6,184 nucleotides of DNA from an uncultured Verrucomicrobiota bacterium (lineage in GTDB: Bacteria > Verrucomicrobiota > Kiritimatiellia > RFP12 > UBA1067). Shown here piece by piece: positions 1-6,184 of this stretch (the stretch's first letter is position 1; each line of letters starts with the position of its first letter). The stretch is from positions 1 through 6,184 of the forward strand of contig CAMOHV010000086.1 of assembly GCA_946615275.1 (NCBI GenBank). The letters are read 5' to 3'. The notes below the pieces were generated by a model. That model made no database searches and was not told the DNA's origin. It saw only the letters and a list, made by a program, of their open reading frames with translations. Position numbers and translations under genes: made by a program.

Positions 1-112
1 CGGCGGCGGGGGCGATCTGCTCCTGCGCGCTTTTCGCGCGCGCTATCGTGTCGCACCCGCCCGCGAGCGCGGCGAGCGCCGCAAGCCAGATTGGCATCTT
101 GATTGTCTTCAT
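1..112 (-). CDS. N-terminus of a putative lipoprotein (partial, runs off left edge)
   Basis: Only the first 37 codons are in the window. The peptide begins MKTIKMPIWLAALAALAGGC followed by Asp: a lysine-containing n-region, a hydrophobic Ala/Leu stretch (about residues 7-17) and Cys20 in the context L-A-G-G-C. This fits the relaxed bacterial lipobox, although -3 is Ala rather than the preferred Leu. Cys20 would be lipidated and become the mature N-terminus. Asp at +2 is the inner-membrane retention signal in the E. coli Lol rule; whether that rule holds in this organism is unknown. The remaining residues are Ala/Gln/Lys-rich, perhaps the start of a helical or linker region. The ATG lies 34 bp after the stop of the FAD gene on the same strand, so it may be the third gene of that operon. 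No Shine-Dalgarno is visible before the ATG (the upstream bases are CTAAAACG). The product beyond the signal region cannot be named. Confidence 0.72.
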   Translation of the reverse strand, partial: MKTIKMPIWLAALAALAGGCDTIARAKSAQEQIAPAA

Positions 113-146
113 CGTTTTAGTGGCTAGTGGTGGGTGGCCATTGGGG

Positions 147-3100
147 TCACTTGCGCGAAGCGCCGGTGTCCGGATTGTAGAGGATGTCGCCGCCGGGCGT
201 GGAGATCACGCCGCGCACGGTGTCGTCCTTGATGGCGTATGTCCTGGCCTTCGCCCATCCGCCCTCCCCGGAGAGGAAGAGGTCCACCGCCTCGCAGGGG
301 CGCTCGCCCGAGACGCGCGCCCTGCGCCCGCCGTTTGGCCGCGCGATCTCGAAGCCCGTGCCGTCGGGGAGCATCTTCACGTTGTACGCCACGCGCCCGT
401 CGCCGTCGTACATCGGGATCACGTCGCCCGGATGATGCCTCACGACGCGGTCCCACACGTCCATCACCTTGCTCATGTCCTGGTAGCAGTCCCATGTCAC
501 GCGGCCGTCCTTCGCGTCCATGTAGAAATGGTTCACCTGGCTGCCGTCGCGGCAGTTGTTTATGATGTGGAAGTGCGCGGGGAAGTCGGTGTGGCCGTTG
601 GGGAAGTTGGAGTCGAACCCGCCGATCCATATCGACCCGTTGGAAAGAGAGTCCTTCTCCTTGAAGCCGATCTCCGCGAAGGCGTCCCTCAAGGCGAAGA
701 TGAAGTTCATCGCCGCCTGTATCTCCCTCTCCGGATACGGCACCTTGCGGTGCGGCCCCGCCTGCATCCCGCGAATGTGGTGCTGGAGCGAGCTCGACAC
801 CGCGCCCATGCGCGGCAGGCCCGTGGAGAACGTGGTTGGCGGCTTCGCGGCGGACGGCACGAAGCGCGCGCCCCCCGCCTCCACCACCACGTTGCTCGCG
901 CCGTACACCGCGCGCACGCCCGCCCCCGGCCACTTGACCGCCACCTCTGGCGGCGGCGCCTTGAGCCCGTCCCTCTCGAACGTGAGGTACGCCTCGCGGA
1001 CGTTCACGCCGGAATATTCCTCGCCCTCCACCACGCGCCATCCTCCTGGCAGCGCCACCTCGGGCATCTTGTCGCCCTCGCCCACGCGCACCTTCATCAC
1101 CTTCACGCCGTAGCGCGTCACGTCGCCATGGTATGCGTTCACGAACACGTCCCAGTTGGTCGGGGCCGTGTACTTCACGTCGATCGCGCCGTTCGGGCGG
1201 CGCTTCCAGTCCACGTGCAGCGTGCCGTCCTCGCCGAGGTCCTCGTCCCAGCTGCCGCCGGGGCGTTCGGTCTTGCGGAACACGAGGCATGCCACCTTCG
1301 AATCCTTGTTGAGCTTGTAGAGGCCTCGGGAATCGATCCTCGAGCGGGCGCGCTTCGAGAAGTCGTGCCCCTCCTCGGCAAGCGCCTTGTGCCAGGCGAG
1401 CTTGTCGGCCGGGTCGCGCGTCTTCTGGAACCTCTCGCCGAGAACCGCGCTCATGGCGGCCTTCTGCACGCGCACCTCGAAGACGCGCGCAGACGGATCG
1501 CCCCACGTGGAGTCCACCCTCAGCCTCACGGCCTTGAGCATCCTCGGCGAGAACCTGTGCACGCGATGCCTCACGCCGTTCTTCTCCACCTCCGCGAGCG
1601 CGGTCCAGCCCTTCCCGTCGAAGCCCTCCACCGCGTAGCCCTTCACGAGCGCCGGCGGGAGCGGGTTCCCGATTGGATGGAGAGGGTTCAGGTCGGAGTC
1701 GAACGTGAGGCGCACCTCATTGGCGGGGACGGGCTCGGGGAACTCAAGCGTGAGCGTCTGCGGGAAAGGCCGATCGGGGTCCGACATCCAGCAGTGGCTC
1801 GCCGCCCCTATCGTGCGCGAGAAGCCATCCACCGCATACTCCGGCCTGGAGTCCACGACGAACCGGAATCCCCCCTCCGGCACCATGGCGTAGCGCACGT
1901 TCGGGACGAGCGTCCACTTGTCCACGCCCCATCCGCGGAAAGCAAGCGGCTCGAACAGCTTGTCCGTCATGAACCACTTCACGCCCTTCGCGGCCCCAAG
2001 CTGAACCCACACGTACGGCGCGTCCAGCGCGATCGGCTCGTCGGCGGCGAAACGCACCCAGCGCCGCTTGCCGGGCTTGACCACCGCCTTCGCCCGGCCT
2101 GCCATCCGCAGCGCCGAGGCGTCCAACGCCCGCGCGGAGTCCGACGCCGGCACCTCCGACACATACACGCGCGCCGTCACCTCCACCGGCTCCTTCGCCG
2201 CGCACTCCAGAAGGCACTCGAACGACTTCATCTCCTTCAGGCCGCCGCGCGAGAACCCCGCCACGCGCGGCATGTTGAGCGGATGCGCCACATCGCCCCT
2301 CTTCTTCCCGCGCACCTCGATCATCCTCTTCGGCACAAGCTTGTACAGACACGTGCTGGACGCCGTGACCTTCGCGCCCCGCGCCAGATCGTCCGGATCA
2401 TCGTTCGCGATCCCCGGGATGTACTGGTCGTCCTTGAGAAGCGTCTGCTGAAGGTCGCGGATGTTCGCCATGTCCGCGCCGTACTCCCGCGGCATCAGGC
2501 CCTTCCTGAGCATCTTCGCGGCGGCGGTCCCCACCGCCTGCCCCATAGTGAGGATCGTGGACTCCACGCGCGTCGACCCCAGCGCGATGTGCGTGACGCT
2601 TACGGAGCGCCCGGCCACCATGAGGTTGGGCACGTTCGTGGAGTACAGGCAGCGGAACGGTATCGTGTAGATCGGCACCGTTGGGTGGTGCTTCCAGTAG
2701 CCGTTGCCGTTGGGGTTCTCCATGCCCAGCGGGTCGTGCGTGTCGAGCGGCCAGCCGCCGTACGAGATGCGGTCGTCGAAGACGCGCCCCTCGAGGCAGT
2801 CGTTCGCCGTGAGGATGTAGTCGCCCACGAGCCTGTACCCTTCGCGGCGGCCGTTCATGTGGGCCATCTCCACGAGCGCGTTGTTGCGTATGCGCTCCCT
2901 GCCCTCCCATTCGTTCTTCAGCCATCCCCAGTATGCGAGGTTGATGCGCACGAGCTCGTCGCGAGCGCGCTCTGGATCCACCAGGTCGTCGAACCTTCCG
3001 CCATGCTCCACCCACCACTGGCTCCACGGCGAATCCGTGTTCCGCGTGAAGCCGGGCGGCAGGACGCGCGCCCATTCGGGCGTCTCGTAGGGGACCGGCG

Positions 3101-4268
3101 CGTCTCCCATGCGCAGCTGGCGGTAGCCGAGATATCCGCCCATCAGGCATCCGCTCATCGTAAGGTCGTCGCGCACCTCGGGGGCGGGCGCCTCGTTGTA
3201 TTCGCTCCTCGCCTCGCGGCCGTACATGCGCTTGGCGCCGGCGAAGACGCCCACCCATCCGTCGCCCGTGCAGTCGGCGAAGAGCCTGCCGCGCCAGCGG
3301 CGGCGCGCGCCGTCGAGCGTGCCTCGCGCCACCACGGCCGCGATCCTGTCGCCGTCCTTCTCCACGGACATCACGCGCTCGTTCGCGAACACATGCAGGT
3401 TCGGCAGCTCCTCCGCCATCTCGCGGAACGCCGCCGAGAGCGTCCTCTCCGCCGTGAGCGCCTTGCGGAGGTTCACCTCCTCGCAGATGCCTCCTTCGCG
3501 CGCGTTTGCGTGCGACACCGCCGCGCCGTCGGTCGGCACGCCAAGCTCGCAGCTTGCGTTGCCACCCAGAACCGGGCGGTCGTGCACGAGCGCCACGCGC
3601 ACTCCGTGCCGCGCGGCGGCGATGGCCGCGCCCATCCCCCCAGGCCCAGCGCCAACGACCACAAGCCCGAACTCGCCCGCGTCGCCCACATCGCCCGCCG
3701 CCCCGGTGAACTTCGCGCGCGCCCTCTCGCACTCCTCCGCGCCGTCGCCGGGCGCAAACGAGAGATCCTGCGTGAAAATGATCGCGTCGCACCTCGCGAA
3801 CGATCCGGATAGATCCTCCAGCGCGACCTCCACATCGCCCTTCTGAAGATCCCATTCGCCCGCCTTCTCCCAGCGCCAGCCATCCTTGCCGCTCGCGCCG
3901 AGCGTCGGGCCCGTCTTGCCGCCCACGGAGATGCGGAACTTCCCAGGGCTGTACTCCGGCAGCCAGTCCTTCGTGCGCGCCCACGCGCGCCACTTCCCCG
4001 CGCGCGGCACGCCAAGCGTCGTCTTCGCCGCCGCAAGCGGCTTCAGGACACCCGCGGCCAGGAGATACGCGCTTCCCATCTTGTGCGTGAACTGCGTATC
4101 AATGCGCCAGCCGCCGTAGTCCCTGAAGTTCTCGGCCTCGAGCCAGACATACCCCTTCACCACCTCGCGCGCGTCCTCCGCCGGGGCGCGGAACCCCGCC
4201 ACCTCGGGCGACAATGCGCAAGCCGCGCCTGCCACGGCCGCCGCCGCCAGCAACATTCTGCCTCTCAT
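147..4268 (-). CDS. Exported multidomain FAD-dependent oxidoreductase (FAD_oxidored, PF12831-like)
   Basis: This 1373-residue protein is intact from signal peptide to stop. Residues 1-18 are a Sec-type signal peptide with a likely cleavage after A-C-A. Residues about 38-168 (starting YVWLEAENFRDYGGW) look like a jelly-roll carbohydrate-binding-like domain. Residues about 199-610 form the flavin domain: dinucleotide-binding GAGPGG at 206-211 after a beta strand, LGGNAS at 234-239, DCTGDG at 332-337, and the C-terminal VAGRSVSVTH and GQAVGTAA elements at 551-583 typical of this family. Residues about 629-935 look discoidin-like (GAKVTASS at 631-638; later YAVDGFSR at 811-818 and the strand around 836-857), with other beta-rich sequence between. 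Residues about 1150-1373 are an unrecognised His-rich module. The substrate is unknown; relatives in PVC bacteria are often assumed to act on sugars or polysaccharides, which is inference. The ATG is chosen because AAGGAG lies 8 nt upstream; M5 is a weaker alternative. Confidence 0.9.
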   Translation of the reverse strand: MRGRMLLAAAAVAGAACALSPEVAGFRAPAEDAREVVKGYVWLEAENFRDYGGWRIDTQFTHKMGSAYLLAAGVLKPLAAAKTTLGVPRAGKWRAWARTKDWLPEYSPGKFRISVGGKTGPTLGASGKDGWRWEKAGEWDLQKGDVEVALEDLSGSFARCDAIIFTQDLSFAPGDGAEECERARAKFTGAAGDVGDAGEFGLVVVGAGPGGMGAAIAAARHGVRVALVHDRPVLGGNASCELGVPTDGAAVSHANAREGGICEEVNLRKALTAERTLSAAFREMAEELPNLHVFANERVMSVEKDGDRIAAVVARGTLDGARRRWRGRLFADCTGDGWVGVFAGAKRMYGREARSEYNEAPAPEVRDDLTMSGCLMGGYLGYRQLRMGDAPVPYETPEWARVLPPGFTRNTDSPWSQWWVEHGGRFDDLVDPERARDELVRINLAYWGWLKNEWEGRERIRNNALVEMAHMNGRREGYRLVGDYILTANDCLEGRVFDDRISYGGWPLDTHDPLGMENPNGNGYWKHHPTVPIYTIPFRCLYSTNVPNLMVAGRSVSVTHIALGSTRVESTILTMGQAVGTAAAKMLRKGLMPREYGADMANIRDLQQTLLKDDQYIPGIANDDPDDLARGAKVTASSTCLYKLVPKRMIEVRGKKRGDVAHPLNMPRVAGFSRGGLKEMKSFECLLECAAKEPVEVTARVYVSEVPASDSARALDASALRMAGRAKAVVKPGKRRWVRFAADEPIALDAPYVWVQLGAAKGVKWFMTDKLFEPLAFRGWGVDKWTLVPNVRYAMVPEGGFRFVVDSRPEYAVDGFSRTIGAASHCWMSDPDRPFPQTLTLEFPEPVPANEVRLTFDSDLNPLHPIGNPLPPALVKGYAVEGFDGKGWTALAEVEKNGVRHRVHRFSPRMLKAVRLRVDSTWGDPSARVFEVRVQKAAMSAVLGERFQKTRDPADKLAWHKALAEEGHDFSKRARSRIDSRGLYKLNKDSKVACLVFRKTERPGGSWDEDLGEDGTLHVDWKRRPNGAIDVKYTAPTNWDVFVNAYHGDVTRYGVKVMKVRVGEGDKMPEVALPGGWRVVEGEEYSGVNVREAYLTFERDGLKAPPPEVAVKWPGAGVRAVYGASNVVVEAGGARFVPSAAKPPTTFSTGLPRMGAVSSSLQHHIRGMQAGPHRKVPYPEREIQAAMNFIFALRDAFAEIGFKEKDSLSNGSIWIGGFDSNFPNGHTDFPAHFHIINNCRDGSQVNHFYMDAKDGRVTWDCYQDMSKVMDVWDRVVRHHPGDVIPMYDGDGRVAYNVKMLPDGTGFEIARPNGGRRARVSGERPCEAVDLFLSGEGGWAKARTYAIKDDTVRGVISTPGGDILYNPDTGASRK

Positions 4269-5677
4269 CTCTGATTCTCCTTGTCCAGTTTGTTTTTGAA
4301 ATGCTCAATTGCGCCGTCGATATCCGAGAACGCGCCGTCGAGCTGCGCTTCGTAGCATGCGTCGAGCCATTCCTTGAACTTCGCCGACGGCTTGAACCCC
4401 ATCGCGATCAGGTGGCGTCCCATCAGGATCGGCTTCGGGACGGAGTCCGCCACACGCAGACGCTCCGCCGCCGCCGCCAGCCACTCGAGGTCGGCCCCGG
4501 CCGAAGTCCCCCCGGCGCACTCTGGCGGGCGCCCCTCGTCGTCGGCCTTCGCCACGCGTATCAAGCGGTCAATGCGCACAACGCGCGCCGCGAGGCGCCT
4601 CACCGCCGAGTCCCCCACCTTCGCCCTCCACATCGCGAACGGCTGCATGTGGTTCTGCACGAGCGGCGGCACCTCCCTCAGGATGCGCTCCTCGTTCGTG
4701 AGCCGGCGCAGGAACGAAAGGGTCGGCGCCACGCCGGCCTCGTCGTGCCCCAGCGAGCGGATGCGCTTCTTCACCGGGTCGTAGCGCGTCGTGGCCGGCT
4801 TGCCGAAGTCGTGGCACAGCACCGCGAGGCCGACGATCAGATCCTCGCGCGCGTCGCCTATGCGCCGCCGCGCGAATGCGTCCAGGCACATGCACGTGTG
4901 CTTCCACACATCCCCTTCGGGATGCCAATGGGGATCCTGCTTGCAGCCGATGAGGCGCTCTAGCTCCGGGAAGAAACGCACCCACCTCGTGGCACGTAGG
5001 AAGGAAAGCCCTTTGGAGATCATGCGTCCCTTGAGCAGAAGCTTGCCCCACTCCTCGAAGAGCCTCTCCGGCGGCAGGCCCTCCATCGTCATCGCTCGGC
5101 ACGTCTCGATCGTCTCAGGCGCTGGCTCAAGGTCGAAGCGCGCCACGAACTGCGCGCCCCTCAGGACGCGCAGAGGATCCTCGGAGAACTTCTCGGAGAC
5201 ATGCCTCAGGACGCGGCCGCGAAGATCGTCCATTCCTCTGTATGGGTCCTCCAGACGCTCCTCGAGCGGATCGTAGTACATCGCGTTGATGGTGAAGTCG
5301 CGTCTGCTCGCCGCCTCCGCCACAGTGAGCGTTGGGTCCGAGTCGATGAGGAATCCCTTGTGGCCGGTACCGCGCTTGGTCTCGCGCCTTGGAAGCGACA
5401 CGTCGATGTCCAGGTGGTGGATCTTCAGGACTCCGAACGACACCCCGCACGGGTCGAAGGCGTATTTCGCCCCGATCGCCCTCTGAAGGTCCTCGGGCTG
5501 CACGCCGAACACCTCCAGGTCGACGTCCTTCACGCTCTTCGCGCCGATGGACAGGTCGCGCACGGCGCCGCCCACCATGAGCGCGCGTCCGCCCGCCTTC
5601 ACTGCGATCGCCGCGATGTCCAGCACCGCCGCGCGCAGCTCGTCGTCCAATGTGTCGAGACACAACTTCATATTCAC
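4265..5677 (-). CDS. cca: Class II CCA tRNA nucleotidyltransferase with HD domain (poly(A) polymerase-like head)
   Basis: It adds or repairs the 3'-CCA of tRNAs in the cytoplasm using CTP and ATP. The head domain shows GGAVRD at 36-41, the metal-binding D-x-D of KDVDLEV (Asp51, Asp53), RRDFTINAM at 125-133, and the nucleotide-selecting E-D-x-x-R as EDPLR at 166-170. Neck and body helices follow. An HD phosphohydrolase domain spans about 245-385: His260, His289-Asp290 in LCHDFGKP, His311, His343 and KADDEGR at 377-383. HD domains in bacterial CCA enzymes such as E. coli Cca carry 2'-phosphatase and phosphodiesterase activity. At 470 residues it is slightly longer than E. coli Cca. A pure poly(A) polymerase or a CC- or A-adding split enzyme cannot be excluded by motif alone. 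The 5677 start is GTG; an in-frame ATG two codons later (5671) is equally plausible, and neither has a clear Shine-Dalgarno. An extended -10 promoter lies about 55 bp upstream. Confidence 0.93.
   Translation of the reverse strand: MNMKLCLDTLDDELRAAVLDIAAIAVKAGGRALMVGGAVRDLSIGAKSVKDVDLEVFGVQPEDLQRAIGAKYAFDPCGVSFGVLKIHHLDIDVSLPRRETKRGTGHKGFLIDSDPTLTVAEAASRRDFTINAMYYDPLEERLEDPYRGMDDLRGRVLRHVSEKFSEDPLRVLRGAQFVARFDLEPAPETIETCRAMTMEGLPPERLFEEWGKLLLKGRMISKGLSFLRATRWVRFFPELERLIGCKQDPHWHPEGDVWKHTCMCLDAFARRRIGDAREDLIVGLAVLCHDFGKPATTRYDPVKKRIRSLGHDEAGVAPTLSFLRRLTNEERILREVPPLVQNHMQPFAMWRAKVGDSAVRRLAARVVRIDRLIRVAKADDEGRPPECAGGTSAGADLEWLAAAAERLRVADSVPKPILMGRHLIAMGFKPSAKFKEWLDACYEAQLDGAFSDIDGAIEHFKNKLDKENQR
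4277..4282 (-). promoter_or_regulatory. Shine-Dalgarno of the FAD oxidoreductase gene, inside the end of the CCA gene
   Basis: The minus strand reads AAGGAG followed by an 8-base spacer (AATCAGAG) and ATG. It fixes the start at 4268 even though this overlaps the preceding stop codon (ATGA, 4268-4265). It is the only strong Shine-Dalgarno I see in the window; the other visible starts lack one. It allows ribosomes finishing the CCA gene to re-initiate, or new ones to load independently. Confidence 0.85.
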
Positions 5678-5729
5678 GCAACCATTCGCACCACCAGAGG
5701 ATGGTCATGCTCATTGTTTTGACGCGGAG

Positions 5730-5738
5730 ATTATACCA
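5730..5738 (-). promoter_or_regulatory. Extended -10 promoter for the CCA-FAD operon
   Basis: The minus strand reads TGGTATAAT, a perfect TATAAT hexamer with the TGn extension. No good -35 hexamer sits 16-18 bases upstream (GTCCCA at a 17-base spacer), which is usual for extended -10 promoters. Transcription would begin near 5723 and leave a leader of about 46 bases before the GTG at 5677. It stands in an AT-rich patch in otherwise GC-rich DNA and points toward the CCA gene, so I take it as the operon's promoter. Confidence 0.65.
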
Positions 5739-5866
5739 TATTCTCTTGGCGGTGGGACTGGGAAAGTTCCGCTTTCGCTTTCACCCTAAACTCCTCGTTT
5801 GGATTTTAACGCAGAGAAAAAGAGCCCGTCAGAAAGACCAGAGATTCGTGTCCCCGCCCCATGTCC

Positions 5867-5998
5867 TTGGGCGAAATCGCCGGCTGATGGTCTGCTTTCA
5901 TGCCCAAGAGCATCGGTCTCTAGTCCACTTTCCCCAGCGAAGTAGTCTGCCGCTGGTCCACTTTCGTGCCCAAGGGCATCGGCTGCCCGCTCTCTTCT
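5867..5998. repeat. Degenerate 33 bp tandem repeat, four units with 66 bp higher-order period
   Basis: Four adjoining 33 bp blocks can be laid out at 5867-5899, 5900-5932, 5933-5965 and 5966-5998. Three of them end (plus strand) in CTTTC, and two share GTCCACTTTC exactly 33 bp apart (5923 and 5956). Alternate units are closer: TGCCCAAG-GCATCGG recurs at 5901 and 5967 with one internal mismatch, 66 bp apart, and the units at 5867 and 5933 agree at about 21 of 33 positions. A weaker related stretch (TTCGTGTCC at 5845) may be a decayed fifth copy. On the minus strand one frame reads an 11-residue period (ESGPAADYFAG, ESGLETDALGH, ESRPSAGDFAQ), but no credible start codon serves it. Function is unknown. 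Confidence 0.7.
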
Positions 5999-6012
5999 TT
6001 GCAAGCAGGCCG

Positions 6013-6184
6013 CTATCCCGCCTTGGCGCCGATCTTCCCTGGTTTCTTTCTTCGCTTTGTGGCCGCCACGGCTATTCGCGGCGCGTAGTCGGGATGCAGC
6101 CTGGCGTATAGTTGCGCGTCCAGGCTGATCAGCGTCCCCTCGCAGGCCTCCAGCACCTCCTTCGCCCTCTCCCTCGCCCCGGAA
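6013..6184 (-). CDS. C-terminal end of an unrecognised protein (partial, 5' end beyond right edge)
   Basis: Reading leftward from the right edge, one frame gives 56 residues ending at a TAG (6015-6013). The sequence begins SGARERAKEVLEACEGTLIS, continues through LDAQLYARLHPDYAPRIAV and ends in a basic tail, KRRKKPGKIGAKAG. I consider it real because third codon positions are strongly G/C, the first part looks like an amphipathic helix and the composition is protein-like. The alternative frame that stays open through the region gives a Gly/Arg-rich product typical of a shadow frame. The Lys/Arg tail could contact nucleic acid, but that is inference. I do not recognise the family. It shares the strand of the CCA gene but is separated by 335 bp and a promoter, so it is probably a separate transcription unit; no clear terminator follows it. 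Confidence 0.6.
   Translation of the reverse strand, partial: SGARERAKEVLEACEGTLISLDAQLYARLHPDYAPRIAVAATKRRKKPGKIGAKAG

Larger units (their letters stand above)
5678..6012. other. 335 bp intergenic region with tandem repeats, a small inverted repeat and a promoter
   Basis: No convincing gene lies between the end of the right-edge CDS and the CCA gene. The half nearer the right-edge gene (5867-5998) is a degenerate 33 bp tandem array. The middle (about 5760-5866) is less GC-rich than the genes and holds GAAAG/CTTTC arms at 5762-5776 and a run of five A (T on the minus strand) at 5817-5821 without a good adjoining stem. The part nearest the CCA gene carries its promoter and leader. Open frames crossing it on both strands have no ATG or GTG start with a ribosome binding site and consist of the repeat itself. 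Confidence 0.7.

Noticed and set aside
48..3812. A 1254-codon open frame on the plus strand opposite the FAD gene
   Set aside because: It is complementary to a convincing gene with flavin motifs, its product is abnormally rich in His, Arg, Val and Ala with no domain pattern, and it has no ribosome binding site. Long antisense frames are expected in GC-rich genes with biased third positions.
2398..3993. A 531-codon minus-strand frame overlapping the FAD gene in another register
   Set aside because: Arg/Gly/Ala-rich shadow of the true frame, with no motifs and no supported start.
5719..5746. TTGACG followed by AT-rich hexamers, as a possible plus-strand promoter
   Set aside because: The only -10-like hexamer (TATTCT) is 14 bases away, too close, and no plus-strand gene follows.
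5813..5880. Possible rho-independent terminator ending in GGGCTCTTTTTC on the minus strand
   Set aside because: The GGGC before the T run has only a GCCC partner roughly 50 bases upstream, so there is no compact GC-rich stem.
5867..5998. CRISPR array
   Set aside because: Units adjoin without unique spacers and diverge strongly from one another, so this is a tandem repeat.
5786..6004. A 72-codon minus-strand frame containing the 11-residue repeat
   Set aside because: Its only possible start in the intergenic region is a TTG with no Shine-Dalgarno, and its content is explained by the DNA repeat. I kept the repeat and not a gene.
5650..6111. A 153-codon plus-strand frame across the intergenic region
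   Set aside because: It crosses the promoter, the repeat and the end of the right-edge gene, and its product shows only the repeat periodicity.

Overview
The window is a GC-rich bacterial segment with every supported gene on the minus strand. Reading in the direction of transcription (right to left), it holds the C-terminal end of an unrecognised protein, a 335 bp intergenic region, a class II CCA-adding (tRNA nucleotidyltransferase) gene, a 1373-residue exported FAD-dependent oxidoreductase, and the first 37 codons of a lipoprotein. The large multidomain secreted FAD protein, with a lectin-like N-terminus and a discoidin-like region, together with the high GC, suggests a bacterium of the Planctomycetes-Verrucomicrobia-Kiritimatiellota-Lentisphaerota (PVC) group. 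This is inference from gene type; there is no rRNA or marker gene to fix it.

Right edge (6184-6013): end of a basic-tailed protein. Intergenic region (6012-5678): first four degenerate 33 bp tandem units with a 66 bp higher-order period, then an AT-richer stretch with a small inverted repeat, then an extended -10 promoter (TGGTATAAT) pointing at the CCA gene. CCA enzyme (5677-4265): all catalytic head motifs and an HD domain are present. Its TGA overlaps the ATG of the FAD gene by four bases (ATGA), and a consensus AAGGAG sits eight bases before that ATG, so the two genes are very probably co-transcribed and translationally coupled. The FAD protein (4268-147) starts with a signal peptide and ends with a ~220-residue histidine-rich module that I do not recognise. 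The lipoprotein start follows 34 bp later (112 to the left edge).

Functionally the pairing is odd: a cytoplasmic tRNA-maturation enzyme shares a transcript with an exported flavoprotein that looks built for an extracytoplasmic, probably carbohydrate-related substrate. The lipoprotein downstream may belong to the same envelope-directed function. The most interesting unexplained items are the unknown C-terminal module, the discoidin-like domain apparently split by an insertion, and the short-period intergenic repeat that is open on both strands.
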